From assembly GCA_031359995.1 (NCBI GenBank), contig JANMAT010000075.1, forward strand, positions 1-64,000: a stretch of 64,000 nucleotides of DNA, read 5' to 3'. The notes below the pieces were generated by a model that did not search any database, was not told the DNA's origin, and worked only from the letters and a program-made list of their open reading frames with translations. Numbering within the stretch: the first letter of the stretch is position 1; each line of letters begins with the position of its first letter. This document shows positions 34,023 to 42,836 of the stretch, one piece after another. Source of the DNA: JANMAT01 sp031359995 (GTDB lineage Bacteria; Actinomycetota; Acidimicrobiia; Acidimicrobiales; Ilumatobacteraceae). The translations under genes were made by a program, and so were the position numbers.

Positions 34023-35888
34023 ATGAGCGTGGCGCCCAGCGAAGCCCTGGAGCGCTCGGTCCTCGAAGGCAAGGATCGCGAGCAGTTGCTGACGATCGCC
34101 GCCGCCCTCGGAGTGAAGCCGGGGACGCGGGCCAAGAAGGCCGACATCATCGACAAGATCCTCGAGCAGGTCGGCGTGCCCGTGCACGGCACCGCCACCA
34201 GCGGGGCACCGGCGAAGAAGGCGGCCACGCGGGCCAAGCCGGCGCGCGCCGGCGCCGCTGAGCAGCCCGAGCGGTCGGCCGCGCTCGACGACGACGCCGA
34301 GACCACGTCCGCCGCGGCGCCTGCGGCCGACGTCGCCCCGGCCGAGCCCGCCGTGATCATCGGTCCCGACGGCGAGCCGCTGGCGGAGTGGGAGATCGCG
34401 CTGCGCACCGCCGGCGACGCCGTCGAGGCTGACATCGACCAGGACCAGGACAACGACGACGCTGACGACGGTGACGGTGACGGCGACGACGGCGACGACG
34501 GTGACGCTGACGGCGCCGCCGCTGGTCAGGCCGGCGGACCGGAGCAGCCGGGCGAAGGGCGTGAAGGCCGCCGCCGCCGCCGTCGCAACCGCAACCGCAA
34601 CCGTGGCGGTGACGAGGCCGCGGCCGTGCCTGGTGCTCCGGTCGCCGTCGGTGGCTCGGCCGGCCCCGGCCCGGCCGTCGTCGAGCGTCCCGAGCGCGTC
34701 GAGCGGCCCGACGAGGTTCGGCCTGCGGCCGAGGCCAGCGATTCGCTCGGCAGCGACCCGGTGACGGTCGGCGGCTACGTCGACCTGCGCGACGAGGGCT
34801 TCGGGTTCCTGCGGGTGCACGGCTACCTGTCGAGCAAGGACGACATCTACATCTCGGTCAAGCAGGTACGTCAGTACGGTCTGCGCAAGGGTGACCACGT
34901 GACCGGGCTCTCCCGGCCGGCGGGTCGCAACGAGAAGAACCCGGCGCTGCTCGCCATCCACGCCGTGAACGACGCCGATCCCGAGTCGGCCCGCCACCGC
35001 CGCCGCTTCGAGGACCTCACGCCGCTGTTCCCCGACTCGGTCCTCAAGCTCGAGAACCCCGCCAATGCCGGCGACATGACGGCGCGCATCATCGACCTGG
35101 TGTGCCCCATCGGCAAGGGCCAACGCGGCATCATCGTGTCGCCGCCCAAGGCGGGCAAGACGACGGTGATGAAGACCATCGCCACCGCCATCGAGCAGAA
35201 CAGCCCCGACGTGCGGCTCATCGTGCTGCTCATCGACGAGCGGCCCGAGGAGGTCACCGACATGCGCCGCACGGTGAAGGGCGAGGTGATCGCCTCCACC
35301 TTCGACGGCAAGCCGAGCGAGCACACCCAGGTCGCCGAGATGTGCATCGAGAAGGCCAAGCGCCTGGTCGAGATGGGCGAGGACGTCGTCATCATCCTGG
35401 ACGGCATCACCCGGCTTTCGCGAGCCTACAACCTGGCGGCGCCGGCCTCGGGCCGGATCCTGTCGGGTGGCATCGACGCCGGTGCGCTGTATCCGCCGAA
35501 GAAGTTCTTCGGTGCGGCCCGCAACATCGAGGAGGGCGGCTCGCTCACCATCCTGGCCACGGCCCTGGTGGAGACGAACTCCAAGATGGACGAGGCGATC
35601 TTCGAGGAGTTCAAGGGCACGGGCAACATGGAGCTGCGCCTCGACCGGCGCCTCGCCGAGCGACGCATCTACCCGGCCATCGACGTGGACGCGTCGAGCA
35701 CCCGGCACGAGGAGCTGCTCATCGACCGCAAGGAGCTCCCCACGGTGTGGAAGCTGCGGCGGGTCCTGTCGGGCCTGGCGTCGGAGGGCAGCGCCGCTCC
35801 GGGTCTCGAGCTGCTGATCGACCGGCTGAGGACGTTCCGGACCAATGCCGAGTTCCTGAACGAGATCGCCAAGCAGCCGTCCATGTGA
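34023..35888 (+). CDS. rho: transcription termination factor Rho
   Basis: 621 residues, about 200 longer than E. coli Rho. It has an N-terminal Rho_N/SAP-like helix pair (DREQLLTIAAALGVKPGTRA), then a long low-complexity insertion that is acidic (D-rich, about 140-165) and then basic (RRRRRNRNRNRGG, about 182-195). The cold-shock RNA-binding domain follows (YVDLRDEGFGFLRVHGYLSS), then the hexameric ATPase with Walker A SPPKAGKTT near 375. Such insertions are common in actinobacterial Rho and add RNA affinity. The ATG has GAAGAAGG upstream. The 278-nt gap after thrC suggests its own long leader. Confidence 0.96.
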   Translation: MSVAPSEALERSVLEGKDREQLLTIAAALGVKPGTRAKKADIIDKILEQVGVPVHGTATSGAPAKKAATRAKPARAGAAEQPERSAALDDDAETTSAAAPAADVAPAEPAVIIGPDGEPLAEWEIALRTAGDAVEADIDQDQDNDDADDGDGDGDDGDDGDADGAAAGQAGGPEQPGEGREGRRRRRRNRNRNRGGDEAAAVPGAPVAVGGSAGPGPAVVERPERVERPDEVRPAAEASDSLGSDPVTVGGYVDLRDEGFGFLRVHGYLSSKDDIYISVKQVRQYGLRKGDHVTGLSRPAGRNEKNPALLAIHAVNDADPESARHRRRFEDLTPLFPDSVLKLENPANAGDMTARIIDLVCPIGKGQRGIIVSPPKAGKTTVMKTIATAIEQNSPDVRLIVLLIDERPEEVTDMRRTVKGEVIASTFDGKPSEHTQVAEMCIEKAKRLVEMGEDVVIILDGITRLSRAYNLAAPASGRILSGGIDAGALYPPKKFFGAARNIEEGGSLTILATALVETNSKMDEAIFEEFKGTGNMELRLDRRLAERRIYPAIDVDASSTRHEELLIDRKELPTVWKLRRVLSGLASEGSAAPGLELLIDRLRTFRTNAEFLNEIAKQPSM

Positions 35889-35924
35889 GGCCGGTGCGCC
35901 CGACGAACTGACGCCGTCCGCGCC

Positions 35925-35954
35925 AGCGCCCCGACCCGGAAGGGCCGGGGCGCT
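35925..35954 (+). terminator. rho terminator hairpin
   Basis: AGCGCCCCGACCC pairs with GGGCCGGGGCGCT (one A-C mismatch) around a GGAA loop, 36 nt after the rho stop. The stem is very stable; the following CGTTCGTC is T-poor. Confidence 0.7.
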
Positions 35955-36037
35955 CGTTCGTCACGTCGGCCGGCCGGCGGACGGCCGACCCGGGCTGGTG
36001 GCGCGGTGGCGGGCAGGGGGAGCTCGCCGCGGCGTGA

Positions 36038-36505
36038 TCAGGCGGTCGGTTCGCCGGCCTCGCTCGCGGGGGACTCGGCCGCCTCGGTGGTGGCGCCCTC
36101 AGTGGTGGCGGCCACGGCAACCGGGGGCTCGGGTGCCGGGGTGATGGTGATGGTGTGGCTCATCGGGCGCACCGTGGGGACGACGACGGTGAGGAGCCCG
36201 TTGGCGTAGTGGGCCCGCACGGCGTCGAGGTCGTAGCCCTCGCCGATGGACAGCTTGCGGCTGGCCGAGCCGCGTTGACCCTCGTCGGTGCGGCTGGCGG
36301 TGATGGTGAGGACCCGGCCCTCGACACCGAGGGCGATGTCCTGCTCGGCGACGCCGGGCAGCTCGACGCGGAGCTCGAGGCCGGCCTCGGTGGGGCGGGC
36401 GGCGACGCGCGGGCCACGGGCCACGGCGGGGCTGGTGGTCGGGCCGAACCAGTCGGCGGCGACCCGGTCGAACCAGGTGGGCAGGGGGGCGTAGCGGGTG
36501 ATCAT
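36038..36505 (-). CDS. small heat-shock protein (Hsp20/alpha-crystallin)
   Basis: 155 residues. A short aromatic N-terminus (PTWFDRVAADWFG) precedes the alpha-crystallin domain: LELRVELPGVAEQDIALGVE, SRKLSIGEGYDLDAVRAHYA, then NGLLTVVVP (the G-x-L motif). A 30-residue alanine/threonine/glutamate-rich tail replaces the usual IxI tail, although HTITITP comes close. It acts as an ATP-independent holdase. ATG 36505 has GAGGA 7 nt upstream. An inverted repeat TCTGT-N10-ACAGA lies upstream. Confidence 0.9.
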   Translation of the reverse strand: MITRYAPLPTWFDRVAADWFGPTTSPAVARGPRVAARPTEAGLELRVELPGVAEQDIALGVEGRVLTITASRTDEGQRGSASRKLSIGEGYDLDAVRAHYANGLLTVVVPTVRPMSHTITITPAPEPPVAVAATTEGATTEAAESPASEAGEPTA

Positions 36506-36556
36506 GGCGGTTCCTCTGACGTGGGGGTCGATGTTGCTTGGTGTCGGCTCAGCCGA

Positions 36557-36576
36557 TCTGTCTATGAACATACAGA
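36557..36576. promoter_or_regulatory. inverted repeat TCTGT-N10-ACAGA upstream of hsp20
   Basis: The two 5-bp arms enclose CTATGAACAT, about 50-70 nt before the hsp20 start, in the only AT-rich patch of this intergenic space. It could be an operator; it does not match the HspR HAIR consensus. Confidence 0.3.
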
Positions 36577-36666
36577 AAAGATGAGCGCTTTCCACTCAGG
36601 ATTCTGGGAAAGCCGGTGGGAGAACGGTCACGTCGCCGCCAGGTGGCTCCCGGCCGGGCGTCCCGG

Positions 36667-36672
36667 TACACT
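36667..36672 (+). promoter_or_regulatory. -10 box TACACT of rpmE
   Basis: TACACT lies 31 nt before the rpmE ATG; the leader contains GAGGAG, so this transcript is leadered. Confidence 0.45.
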
Positions 36673-36703
36673 TCGACGTCCTTGCAGTGAGGAGCTGGTT
36701 GCA

Positions 36704-36916
36704 ATGAAGGCCGAGATCCATCCCCGATATGACCTGGTGACCGTGCGGTGCTCGTGCGGCAACACCTTCAGCACCCGCTCGGCCAAGCCGGGGGATCTGC
36801 ACGTCGAACTGTGCAACGAGTGCCACCCGTACTTCACCGGCAAGCAGAAGCTGGTCGACACCGGTGGCCGGGTCGAGCGCTTCCAGCGTCGGTACGGCGC
36901 CCGCAAGGGCAAGTGA
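36704..36916 (+). CDS. rpmE: 50S ribosomal protein L31
   Basis: 70 residues, normal length. It is the zinc-binding (C+) form: VRCSCGNTF and ELCNECHPY provide four cysteines. The sequence starts MKAEIHPRYDLVTVRCSCGN. GAGGAG stands 9 nt before the ATG. rpmE after rho is the standard actinobacterial order; prfA, which normally follows closely, is 7 kb away because of the cobalamin block. Confidence 0.97.
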   Translation: MKAEIHPRYDLVTVRCSCGNTFSTRSAKPGDLHVELCNECHPYFTGKQKLVDTGGRVERFQRRYGARKGK

Positions 36917-36945
36917 CCCCGGGCGGCTCCGGTCGCTGATGGTCC

Positions 36946-37968
36946 ATGGCCCTGCCGCCGCCTGACCCGTCCCGCCGGGCGCGCCTCAACGCGCTCAAGC
37001 TGACCGCGCTCGTGCGCGATCACGTGGGCGCGCCCGCCGACGAGCTCGGCGCCCAACCCGACGAGTTCGGTTCCGGTGCGGCGCTCATGCGCGGCGACCA
37101 CGCGTGGGTGCTGCTCGACGAGCGGGCCGAGACGCGCGCCGGCGCCGCGCTGGCGTGGGCGGGCAAGCGGGGCGCCGCCCACGTGCACCTGGTGGTCGAC
37201 GACGAAGGTGCCGCGGGCCTGCTGGCTCGCCGGGCCGCCTACGTCACCGTGCCCACGTCGGTCTGGCGGGTCGACGGGCGCTTGCTGGTGCCCGCGGTTG
37301 CCTCGCCCCTGCCGGACGCGGCTGACGTCGACCCCCGCGGCGCGGCGTTCGAAGACCTCATCCGAGGTGGTGGCGCCGAGCCCGTGGTCGAGCACGGCGT
37401 GCTGGCCGGTGAGGTGCAGGGTCTCGAGGTGTGCCGGGCGGTCATCGACGCGTTCACCGACGCGGCCCGGCTCGAGGTCGGCATCGGTGCCCACGACCGT
37501 GAGGCGTTCCAGATGCTGCACGGCGACCGCCCCGCGCTCGAAGCGCTCCGAGACGTCGTCGACTACGTGGTCCGCTACCGCTACGTGGGCGCGCCGTCGC
37601 ACGCCCTCAACCGTCTCGCCGCCGAGCGCGGCCTGCGCCACCGCCTGGTGCACGAGCCCGGGCTCCTCGGCGCCCGTCGGCTCCAGGCCGTGCCGCCGCC
37701 GCGGCCCCGCCTGAACGTGAAGGATCCGGCGGCGTGCTTCGCCGTGGGCATCGACGGCGATGGCACCCCGATGATCGTGGCCATCGCCGTCGGCGCCGAC
37801 CTCGACCTGCCTCTCGCCGGGGCCGAGGCCCGCGCCGCGATGTTGCCCGGTGCCCGGCTCGTGCTGGCCGTGCCCGAGCGCGACGCCGCGCCACTGCTGC
37901 CCCGCGTCGCCTCGCTCGTGGTGCACGGCGCCGAGATCCGCGCCGTGCCCGCTGCCGTCGTCGGCTGA
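36946..37968 (+). CDS. protein of unknown function between rpmE and the cobalamin block
   Basis: 340 residues, soluble, no signal peptide. Two alpha/beta segments stand out: AWVLLDERAETRAGAALAWA with VHLVVDDEG, and a C-terminal FAVGIDGDGTPMIVAIAVGA with RLVLAVPERDAAPLLPRVAS. Tryptophan and charged residues are spread as in a globular enzyme-like protein, but I recognise no family. It starts 29 nt after rpmE, in the same direction, so it is probably co-transcribed. The ribosomal neighbourhood hints at a translation- or nucleic-acid-related role, which is only inference. Confidence 0.7.
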   Translation: MALPPPDPSRRARLNALKLTALVRDHVGAPADELGAQPDEFGSGAALMRGDHAWVLLDERAETRAGAALAWAGKRGAAHVHLVVDDEGAAGLLARRAAYVTVPTSVWRVDGRLLVPAVASPLPDAADVDPRGAAFEDLIRGGGAEPVVEHGVLAGEVQGLEVCRAVIDAFTDAARLEVGIGAHDREAFQMLHGDRPALEALRDVVDYVVRYRYVGAPSHALNRLAAERGLRHRLVHEPGLLGARRLQAVPPPRPRLNVKDPAACFAVGIDGDGTPMIVAIAVGADLDLPLAGAEARAAMLPGARLVLAVPERDAAPLLPRVASLVVHGAEIRAVPAAVVG

Positions 37969-37980
37969 CGGCGCCCGTCA
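37966..37980. terminator. small hairpin between convergent genes
   Basis: TGACGG-CGC-CCGTCA is a perfect 6-bp hairpin overlapping the stop of the plus-strand gene and lying 12 nt from the cobT stop. It may act on both strands. Confidence 0.35.
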
Positions 37981-37992
37981 CGCCCGCCGTCG

Positions 37993-39060
37993 TCAGTGGG
38001 CGACGTCGTCGACGGCCACGCCGTCGAAGGTGGCCATCTCGGCCAGCACCCGCGCCGCCGCCTGCACCAGCGGAACGGCCAGCAGGGCCCCGCTGCCCTC
38101 GCCGAGGCGCAGATCGAGGTCGACCAGCGAGGTGAGGCCCAGCGCGTCGAGGGCGATCGACGCGCCGGGCTCCACCGACCGGTGGCCGGCGATGATCGCG
38201 GCGCGGCACGCCGGTGCGAGGCCCACCGCGGCGACGGTGGCCGCCAGCGTGATCACGCCGTCGACCAGCACGGGCACGCGCGCCGCGGCGCCGCCCACGA
38301 CGAAACCGGCGAGCGCGGCGATGTCGAGCCCGCCCACCTCGGCCAGCACCCGACGCGGGTCGGGCGCGGCGGGCAGCCGGGCCAGGGCCCCCTCGATCAC
38401 CGCGACCTTCACCGCCAGCATGGCGTCGTCGATGCCCGTGCCCCGCCCCGTGCACGCCGCCGACGACGCACCCGTGAGGGCGGCGATGACCGCGGCGGCC
38501 GGCGTGGTGTTGCCGATGCCCATCTCGCCGGTCACCAGCAGATCGGCGCCGTCGGCCACCAGTTCGGCGGCCACCGCTGCGCCCACGTCGAGGGCGGCCG
38601 CGACGTCGGCGGCGGTCAGCGCCGGGCCGACGGCCAGATCGGCGCTGCCGGCCCGCACGCGGCGGTCCCACAGCGCGGGGTGGGGCGCGAGGCGCTCGCC
38701 GAGCACGCCGACGTCGATCGAGAGGTGGCGGGCACCGGTGTGGCGGGCCAGCACCGCGCTGGCCGACACACCGGCACAGCACGCCGCCACCATCTGGCGG
38801 GTCACCTCCGACGGCCACGGCGTCACGCCGCTCGCCACCACACCGTGGTCGGCGGCGAAGATCGCCACCGCCGGTCGCGCCGGCACCGGTGCGGGGCAGC
38901 GGCCGGCCAGCCCGGCGAGCAGCACCGAGAGCGACTCGAGGCGACCGAGCGACCCGGCCGGCTTGAGCAGCCGGGCCTGGCGCTCGGTGGCGGCCGCCAC
39001 CGCGGCGGCATCGAGCGGTCGCAGGGCGGCGACCGCGGCGGCGAACGCGCCCGCGCTCAT
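37993..39060 (-). CDS. cobT: nicotinate-nucleotide:dimethylbenzimidazole phosphoribosyltransferase
   Basis: 355 residues. It makes alpha-ribazole phosphate, the lower-ligand precursor of cobalamin. Signature stretches are LKPAGSLGRLESLSVLLAGL, FAADHGVVASGVTPWP, LLVTGEMGIGNTTPAAAVIA (with the catalytic glutamate region) and RGTGIDDAML. ATG 39060 overlaps the cobS stop in ATGA; a start at 39087 is less likely. It is the last gene of the cobalamin operon. Confidence 0.95.
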   Translation of the reverse strand: MSAGAFAAAVAALRPLDAAAVAAATERQARLLKPAGSLGRLESLSVLLAGLAGRCPAPVPARPAVAIFAADHGVVASGVTPWPSEVTRQMVAACCAGVSASAVLARHTGARHLSIDVGVLGERLAPHPALWDRRVRAGSADLAVGPALTAADVAAALDVGAAVAAELVADGADLLVTGEMGIGNTTPAAAVIAALTGASSAACTGRGTGIDDAMLAVKVAVIEGALARLPAAPDPRRVLAEVGGLDIAALAGFVVGGAAARVPVLVDGVITLAATVAAVGLAPACRAAIIAGHRSVEPGASIALDALGLTSLVDLDLRLGEGSGALLAVPLVQAAARVLAEMATFDGVAVDDVAH

Positions 39061-39839
39061 CGCGGCCACCAGCCGAGGTGCGGCCATCGCCGCTGCACCA
39101 CCACGACGGCTACCAGCAGCACCGCCAGTTCGGTCAGCTGCTCGGCGGCACCGAGCACGTCACCGACGATGCCGCCGATCTTGTCGAGGGCGATGTGGCG
39201 CACGGCGACCGTGACGACGAGCATGGCCAGGAGCGCCACCCCACCCCATCCACCCATGGCGGCGACGGCGATGATGACCACGGCGCCGGCGCCCGCCGCG
39301 ATCTGGCGTCGGTCGAGGGCGTGCACGTACGACGCGCCGAGGCCGCTGCCGCGAGCAGCCGGCGTGGTCGCCATCAGCACGATGGCGGCGCCGCGACCGA
39401 TGGCGCCGGCGGCGACCAGGGCGCCCGCCGCGGTGAGCGGAGCCAGTGAGGCGACCAGGCTGAGGCGCAGCACGAGGCCGAGCACCAGCGCGGCCACCCC
39501 GTAGCTGCCGTGGCGCGAGTCCTTCAGTATGGCGAGGCGGCGGTCGCGGTCGAAGCCACCCCAGAACGCGTCGGCGGTGTCGGCCAGACCGTCCTCGTGG
39601 AAGCACCCGGTGAGCACGACGGCGGCGGCGACAGCCACGGTGCCTGCCGGCAGCGGGGGTAGCCCCAACCGGCCCACGGCGTACACACCCGCGGTGGCCA
39701 CGCCCACGAGGGCGCCGACGACCCCGAACCACGGCACGGCGCGGGCCATCGCCGCGTCGGCGTCGGCGTCGGTGCCGATGTCGCCGTGGCGCATCGGCAC
39801 GCGCGTGAGGAACGACACGGCGAGGGGCAGGCCGCTCAC
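39057..39839 (-). CDS. cobS: cobalamin-5'-phosphate synthase (cobalamin synthase)
   Basis: 260 residues, polytopic membrane protein with about 7 helices. It joins adenosylcobinamide-GDP and alpha-ribazole. Landmarks are SFLTRVPM, GCFHEDGLADTADAFWGG (metal-binding acidic motif), DSRHGSYGVAAL and GRGAAIVLM. GTG 39839 overlaps the cobU stop in GTGA; the gene ends in an ATGA overlap with cobT. Confidence 0.94.
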   Translation of the reverse strand: MSGLPLAVSFLTRVPMRHGDIGTDADADAAMARAVPWFGVVGALVGVATAGVYAVGRLGLPPLPAGTVAVAAAVVLTGCFHEDGLADTADAFWGGFDRDRRLAILKDSRHGSYGVAALVLGLVLRLSLVASLAPLTAAGALVAAGAIGRGAAIVLMATTPAARGSGLGASYVHALDRRQIAAGAGAVVIIAVAAMGGWGGVALLAMLVVTVAVRHIALDKIGGIVGDVLGAAEQLTELAVLLVAVVVVQRRWPHLGWWPR

Positions 39840-40372
39840 GCCAGCTCCGTCGGTGGGTCCAGCAGCGGCACCACGCGGCCGGCGGCCACGAACCACGCCC
39901 GCGTGGCCCGCAACGACAGAGCCGCGTTCACCCGGCCGAGGACATCGCGAAAGGTGCGGGCCAACTCGTTGTCGGGCACCACGCCGGCTCCCACCTCGTT
40001 GGAGACCACCAGGGTCCAGCCGGCCCGGGAACCGGCCCACGCGGCCACGCCTTCGGCCTCGGCCAGCACCGCCGGTTCACCGTCGCCGTCCATCACCCGG
40101 TTGGCCACCCAGAACGAGACGCAGTCGATGAGCACGGTGGTGTCGTCGGGCAGAGCGGTGAGCGCGGCGAGCAGGTGCCGGGGTGCCGCTACCGTCGGCC
40201 ACCCGGCCGGCCGGTCGGCCCGGTGACGCAGGATGCGGTCGGCCATCTCGTCGTCGCCGGCCTCGCCGGTGACCACCACGGTCACCATCGCGCCGCCGGC
40301 GGCGCGCGCCGCCCCCCGTTGGGCCAGCAGCGACTTGCCCGAGCGGGCCCCGCCGAGCAGGAACGCCAGCAT
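39836..40372 (-). CDS. cobU: adenosylcobinamide kinase/guanylyltransferase
   Basis: 178 residues. It phosphorylates adenosylcobinamide and then transfers GMP. Walker A is GGARSGKS at residues 7-14. The family motifs ADRPAGWPTV and VLIDCVSFWVANRV are present, as is VVSNEVGAGVVPDNELAR. The ATG shares one base with the cobO stop (TGATG). It is part of a salvage/assembly operon that starts from imported or externally made corrinoids. Confidence 0.95.
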   Translation of the reverse strand: MLAFLLGGARSGKSLLAQRGAARAAGGAMVTVVVTGEAGDDEMADRILRHRADRPAGWPTVAAPRHLLAALTALPDDTTVLIDCVSFWVANRVMDGDGEPAVLAEAEGVAAWAGSRAGWTLVVSNEVGAGVVPDNELARTFRDVLGRVNAALSLRATRAWFVAAGRVVPLLDPPTELA

Positions 40373-40956
40373 CAGTAGTCGATGCCCTTCTTGGCGCGGA
40401 TGCCGCGCTCGTAGGCGTGGCGAACGTTGCGCATCTCGGTCACGGTGTCGGCGACGTCGACGAGCGCGTCGGGGGCATCTCGGCCGGTGGCGATCACGTT
40501 CACGTGCTCGGGGCGACTGGCGATGGCCGCCACGACGTCGGCGGTGTCGATCCAACCCCAGTTCATCGGGTAGGTGATCTCGTCGAGGATCACGAGATGG
40601 TGCTCGCCGGCGGCCAGCGTGGCGCGGGCGTGCTCCCACGCGGCGACGGCGATGGCCTGGGTGCGGTCGAGGTCCTCGGACAGCCACGTGAACCCGTCAC
40701 CCAGCTTCCACCAGTCGACACCGAGCCGCACGCCGATGTCCTCCTCGCCGACGTGCCACGAGTCGGACTTGAGGAACTGCACGACGGCCACCTTCCACCC
40801 GCGCGCGATCGAGCGCAGCATGGTGCCGAACGCGGCCGACGACTTCCCCTTGCCGTGGCCGGTGTGCACCAGCACGAGCGACGGAGCGCGCCGCAGTGGT
40901 GCCGGCGGCTCGGGCTCATCGACGGGTACCTGGGTGGGATCGTCGTGCACGCTCAT
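40372..40956 (-). CDS. cobO: cob(I)yrinic acid a,c-diamide adenosyltransferase
   Basis: 194 residues, the CobA/CobO/BtuR P-loop type. It has VLVHTGHGKGKSSAAFGTML with Walker A GHGKGKSS, VAVVQFLKSDSW, and HLVILDEITYPMNWGWID. It attaches the 5'-deoxyadenosyl group to the reduced corrinoid. ATG 40956 overlaps the btuD stop in ATGA. The rest of de novo corrin-ring synthesis is not in the window, which fits corrinoid uptake and remodelling. Confidence 0.95.
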   Translation of the reverse strand: MSVHDDPTQVPVDEPEPPAPLRRAPSLVLVHTGHGKGKSSAAFGTMLRSIARGWKVAVVQFLKSDSWHVGEEDIGVRLGVDWWKLGDGFTWLSEDLDRTQAIAVAAWEHARATLAAGEHHLVILDEITYPMNWGWIDTADVVAAIASRPEHVNVIATGRDAPDALVDVADTVTEMRNVRHAYERGIRAKKGIDY

Positions 40957-41747
40957 GCCGGCCTCACTGACGTCGGTTTGCGGGACGGGACGATGACGAG
41001 GGCGCCGTGGTCGTCGGTGCCGACGTGCACGTGAGCGCCGAGGAGGGATGAGACGCGCTCGGCGGTGAGCACCTGGCGCGGTTCACCGTGACCGACCAGC
41101 CGGCCGTGCTGCACCAGGGCGACGTGGTCGGCGTACTGGGCGGCCAGCGTGAGGTCGTGGATGGCCGCCAGCACCGTGAGGTGGCGTTCGCGGCGCAGTT
41201 CGTCGACCAGCTCGAGCACCTGCTGCACGTGGCCCACGTCGAGCGAGGTGGTCGGTTCGTCGAGCAGCAGCACCGGTGCCTCCTGGGCCAGGGTGCGCCC
41301 GAGCACGGCGCGCTGCAGCTCACCTCCCGACAGGTGACCGAGGCGGCGGCCGGCGAGCGGCACCAGATCGAGCCGGGTCAGCACGTCGGCGACCACACGG
41401 TGGTCCTGCTCGGACTCCACGCCGAGCGTGGGCACGAACGGGGTGCGCCCGAGCAGCACGTACTCGCTCACCGTCATGTCGCCGGGGATCAGCGGTTGCT
41501 GCGGCACGATGGCCACGGTGCGGGCCAGCGCCCGGCGGGCCAGGCCGCGCACGGCCACGCCCTCGACGGTGATGTCGCCCTTGTAGGGCACGAGGCCGAC
41601 GAGGGCCCGCAGCAGCGTCGACTTGCCCGCTCCGTTGGGACCCACGAGCGCGGTCCAGGTGCCTGACGCGACCGACAGCGACACGGCGTCGACCACCACC
41701 CGGCGGCCGTGGGCCACGGTCACGTCGTGCAGCACCACGGCGGTCAC
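40953..41747 (-). CDS. btuD: cobalamin ABC transporter ATP-binding protein
   Basis: 264 residues, FecCD/BtuCD-class ATPase. Walker A is GPNGAGKST, the signature LSGGELQRAVLGRTLA, Walker B VLLLDEPTTSLD, with a D-loop and AAIHDLTLA H-loop. The substrate is taken from the operon and its riboswitch; by sequence alone it could be a siderophore or haem ATPase. It is coupled to the permease gene by GTGA and to cobO by ATGA. Confidence 0.9.
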   Translation of the reverse strand: MTAVVLHDVTVAHGRRVVVDAVSLSVASGTWTALVGPNGAGKSTLLRALVGLVPYKGDITVEGVAVRGLARRALARTVAIVPQQPLIPGDMTVSEYVLLGRTPFVPTLGVESEQDHRVVADVLTRLDLVPLAGRRLGHLSGGELQRAVLGRTLAQEAPVLLLDEPTTSLDVGHVQQVLELVDELRRERHLTVLAAIHDLTLAAQYADHVALVQHGRLVGHGEPRQVLTAERVSSLLGAHVHVGTDDHGALVIVPSRKPTSVRPA

Positions 41748-42829
41748 GACGACCGCCGGGAGCGCAGCACGACGAAGAAGAACGGGGCCCCGAAGAACGC
41801 GGTGACCACCCCGATGGGCAGCTCGGCCGGCGAGGCCAGCGACCGGGCGGCCACGTCGGTGAGGATCAGGAACGCGGCGCCGAACGCCATCGACAACGGC
41901 ATCAGCCGGCGGTACGACGGGCCGGCCACCAGCCGCACGATGTGGGGCACGATGATGCCGACGAAGCCGATGAGGCCGCTGACCGCCACCGCCGCCGCCG
42001 TGCCCAGGGTCGCCGCCGCCACCACGATCAGGCGGGTGCGCCGCACGTGCATGCCGAGCGCGCTGGCCTCGTCTTCGCCCGTGCGCAGCACGTCGAGGTG
42101 GCGGCGGGCGCCGATGAGCACCACGCCCGACACGAGCACGTACGGGAAGATCAAGCGCACCGAGGTCCAGCCGTTCGTCGCCGTGAGGCGGCCGAGGATC
42201 CAGCTGTACACCTCACGCAGCAGATCGGTGTGGCGCTGCTGCACGTACGTCTGCACCGCGGTGAAGAACGCGGTGACGGCGACACCGGCCAGCACGATCG
42301 ATGTCGTCGACCGGTTCGGGTCGGCCGACGTGCCCAGCCCGTAGGTCACGACGACGGCCACCAGCGCGAAGGCGAACGCGGCCAACGGCAGCGGGTCGAT
42401 CACCCAGCTCGTGATGCCCCGGGCGTACACCACCACGAGGGTGGCACCGAGCCCGGCGCCGGCGGCCACGCCGAGCAGGTACGGGTCGGCCAGCGGGTTG
42501 CGGAACGTGCCCTGGAAGGCGGCGCCACCGGCCGACAGCATGCAACCCACGAGGCCGCCGAGCACGACGCGCGGCAGGCGGATGTTCGTGAGGACGCTGG
42601 CCTGCGTGGGCGTGAGGCCCGAGTGCACGCGCACGAAGGGCAGGCGATCGAGCAGCTCCAGCACGATGCCGCGCACGGGCAGCCCGGCCGGACCCACCAG
42701 GATCCCGACGAGGCCGGCCGCCACCACCGCGCCGATGGCGGCCGCGACCCAACGTCCGGTGTGCCGCCGCACGGACCAGGTCACCGACAGCGCGGCGGCC
42801 TGGCCCCTGCGGGCGGTCACGACGGCCAT
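41744..42829 (-). CDS. btuC: cobalamin ABC transporter permease (FecCD family)
   Basis: 361 residues with about 10 membrane helices. Signature stretches: RLPRVVLGGLVGCMLSAGGA, AFQGTFRNPLADPYLLGVAA, and SGLIGFVGIIVPHIVRLVAG, all typical of FecCD/BtuC permeases. It probably dimerises and receives cobalamin from the lipoprotein encoded just upstream (btuF, 7 nt gap). ATG 42829. Confidence 0.93.
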   Translation of the reverse strand: MAVVTARRGQAAALSVTWSVRRHTGRWVAAAIGAVVAAGLVGILVGPAGLPVRGIVLELLDRLPFVRVHSGLTPTQASVLTNIRLPRVVLGGLVGCMLSAGGAAFQGTFRNPLADPYLLGVAAGAGLGATLVVVYARGITSWVIDPLPLAAFAFALVAVVVTYGLGTSADPNRSTTSIVLAGVAVTAFFTAVQTYVQQRHTDLLREVYSWILGRLTATNGWTSVRLIFPYVLVSGVVLIGARRHLDVLRTGEDEASALGMHVRRTRLIVVAAATLGTAAAVAVSGLIGFVGIIVPHIVRLVAGPSYRRLMPLSMAFGAAFLILTDVAARSLASPAELPIGVVTAFFGAPFFFVVLRSRRSS

Positions 42830-42836
42830 GGTCGGC

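Noticed and set aside
36530..36600. HspR HAIR operator upstream of hsp20
   Set aside because: CTTGAGT-N7-ACTCAAG is not present; only an unrelated TCTGT-N10-ACAGA dyad was found.
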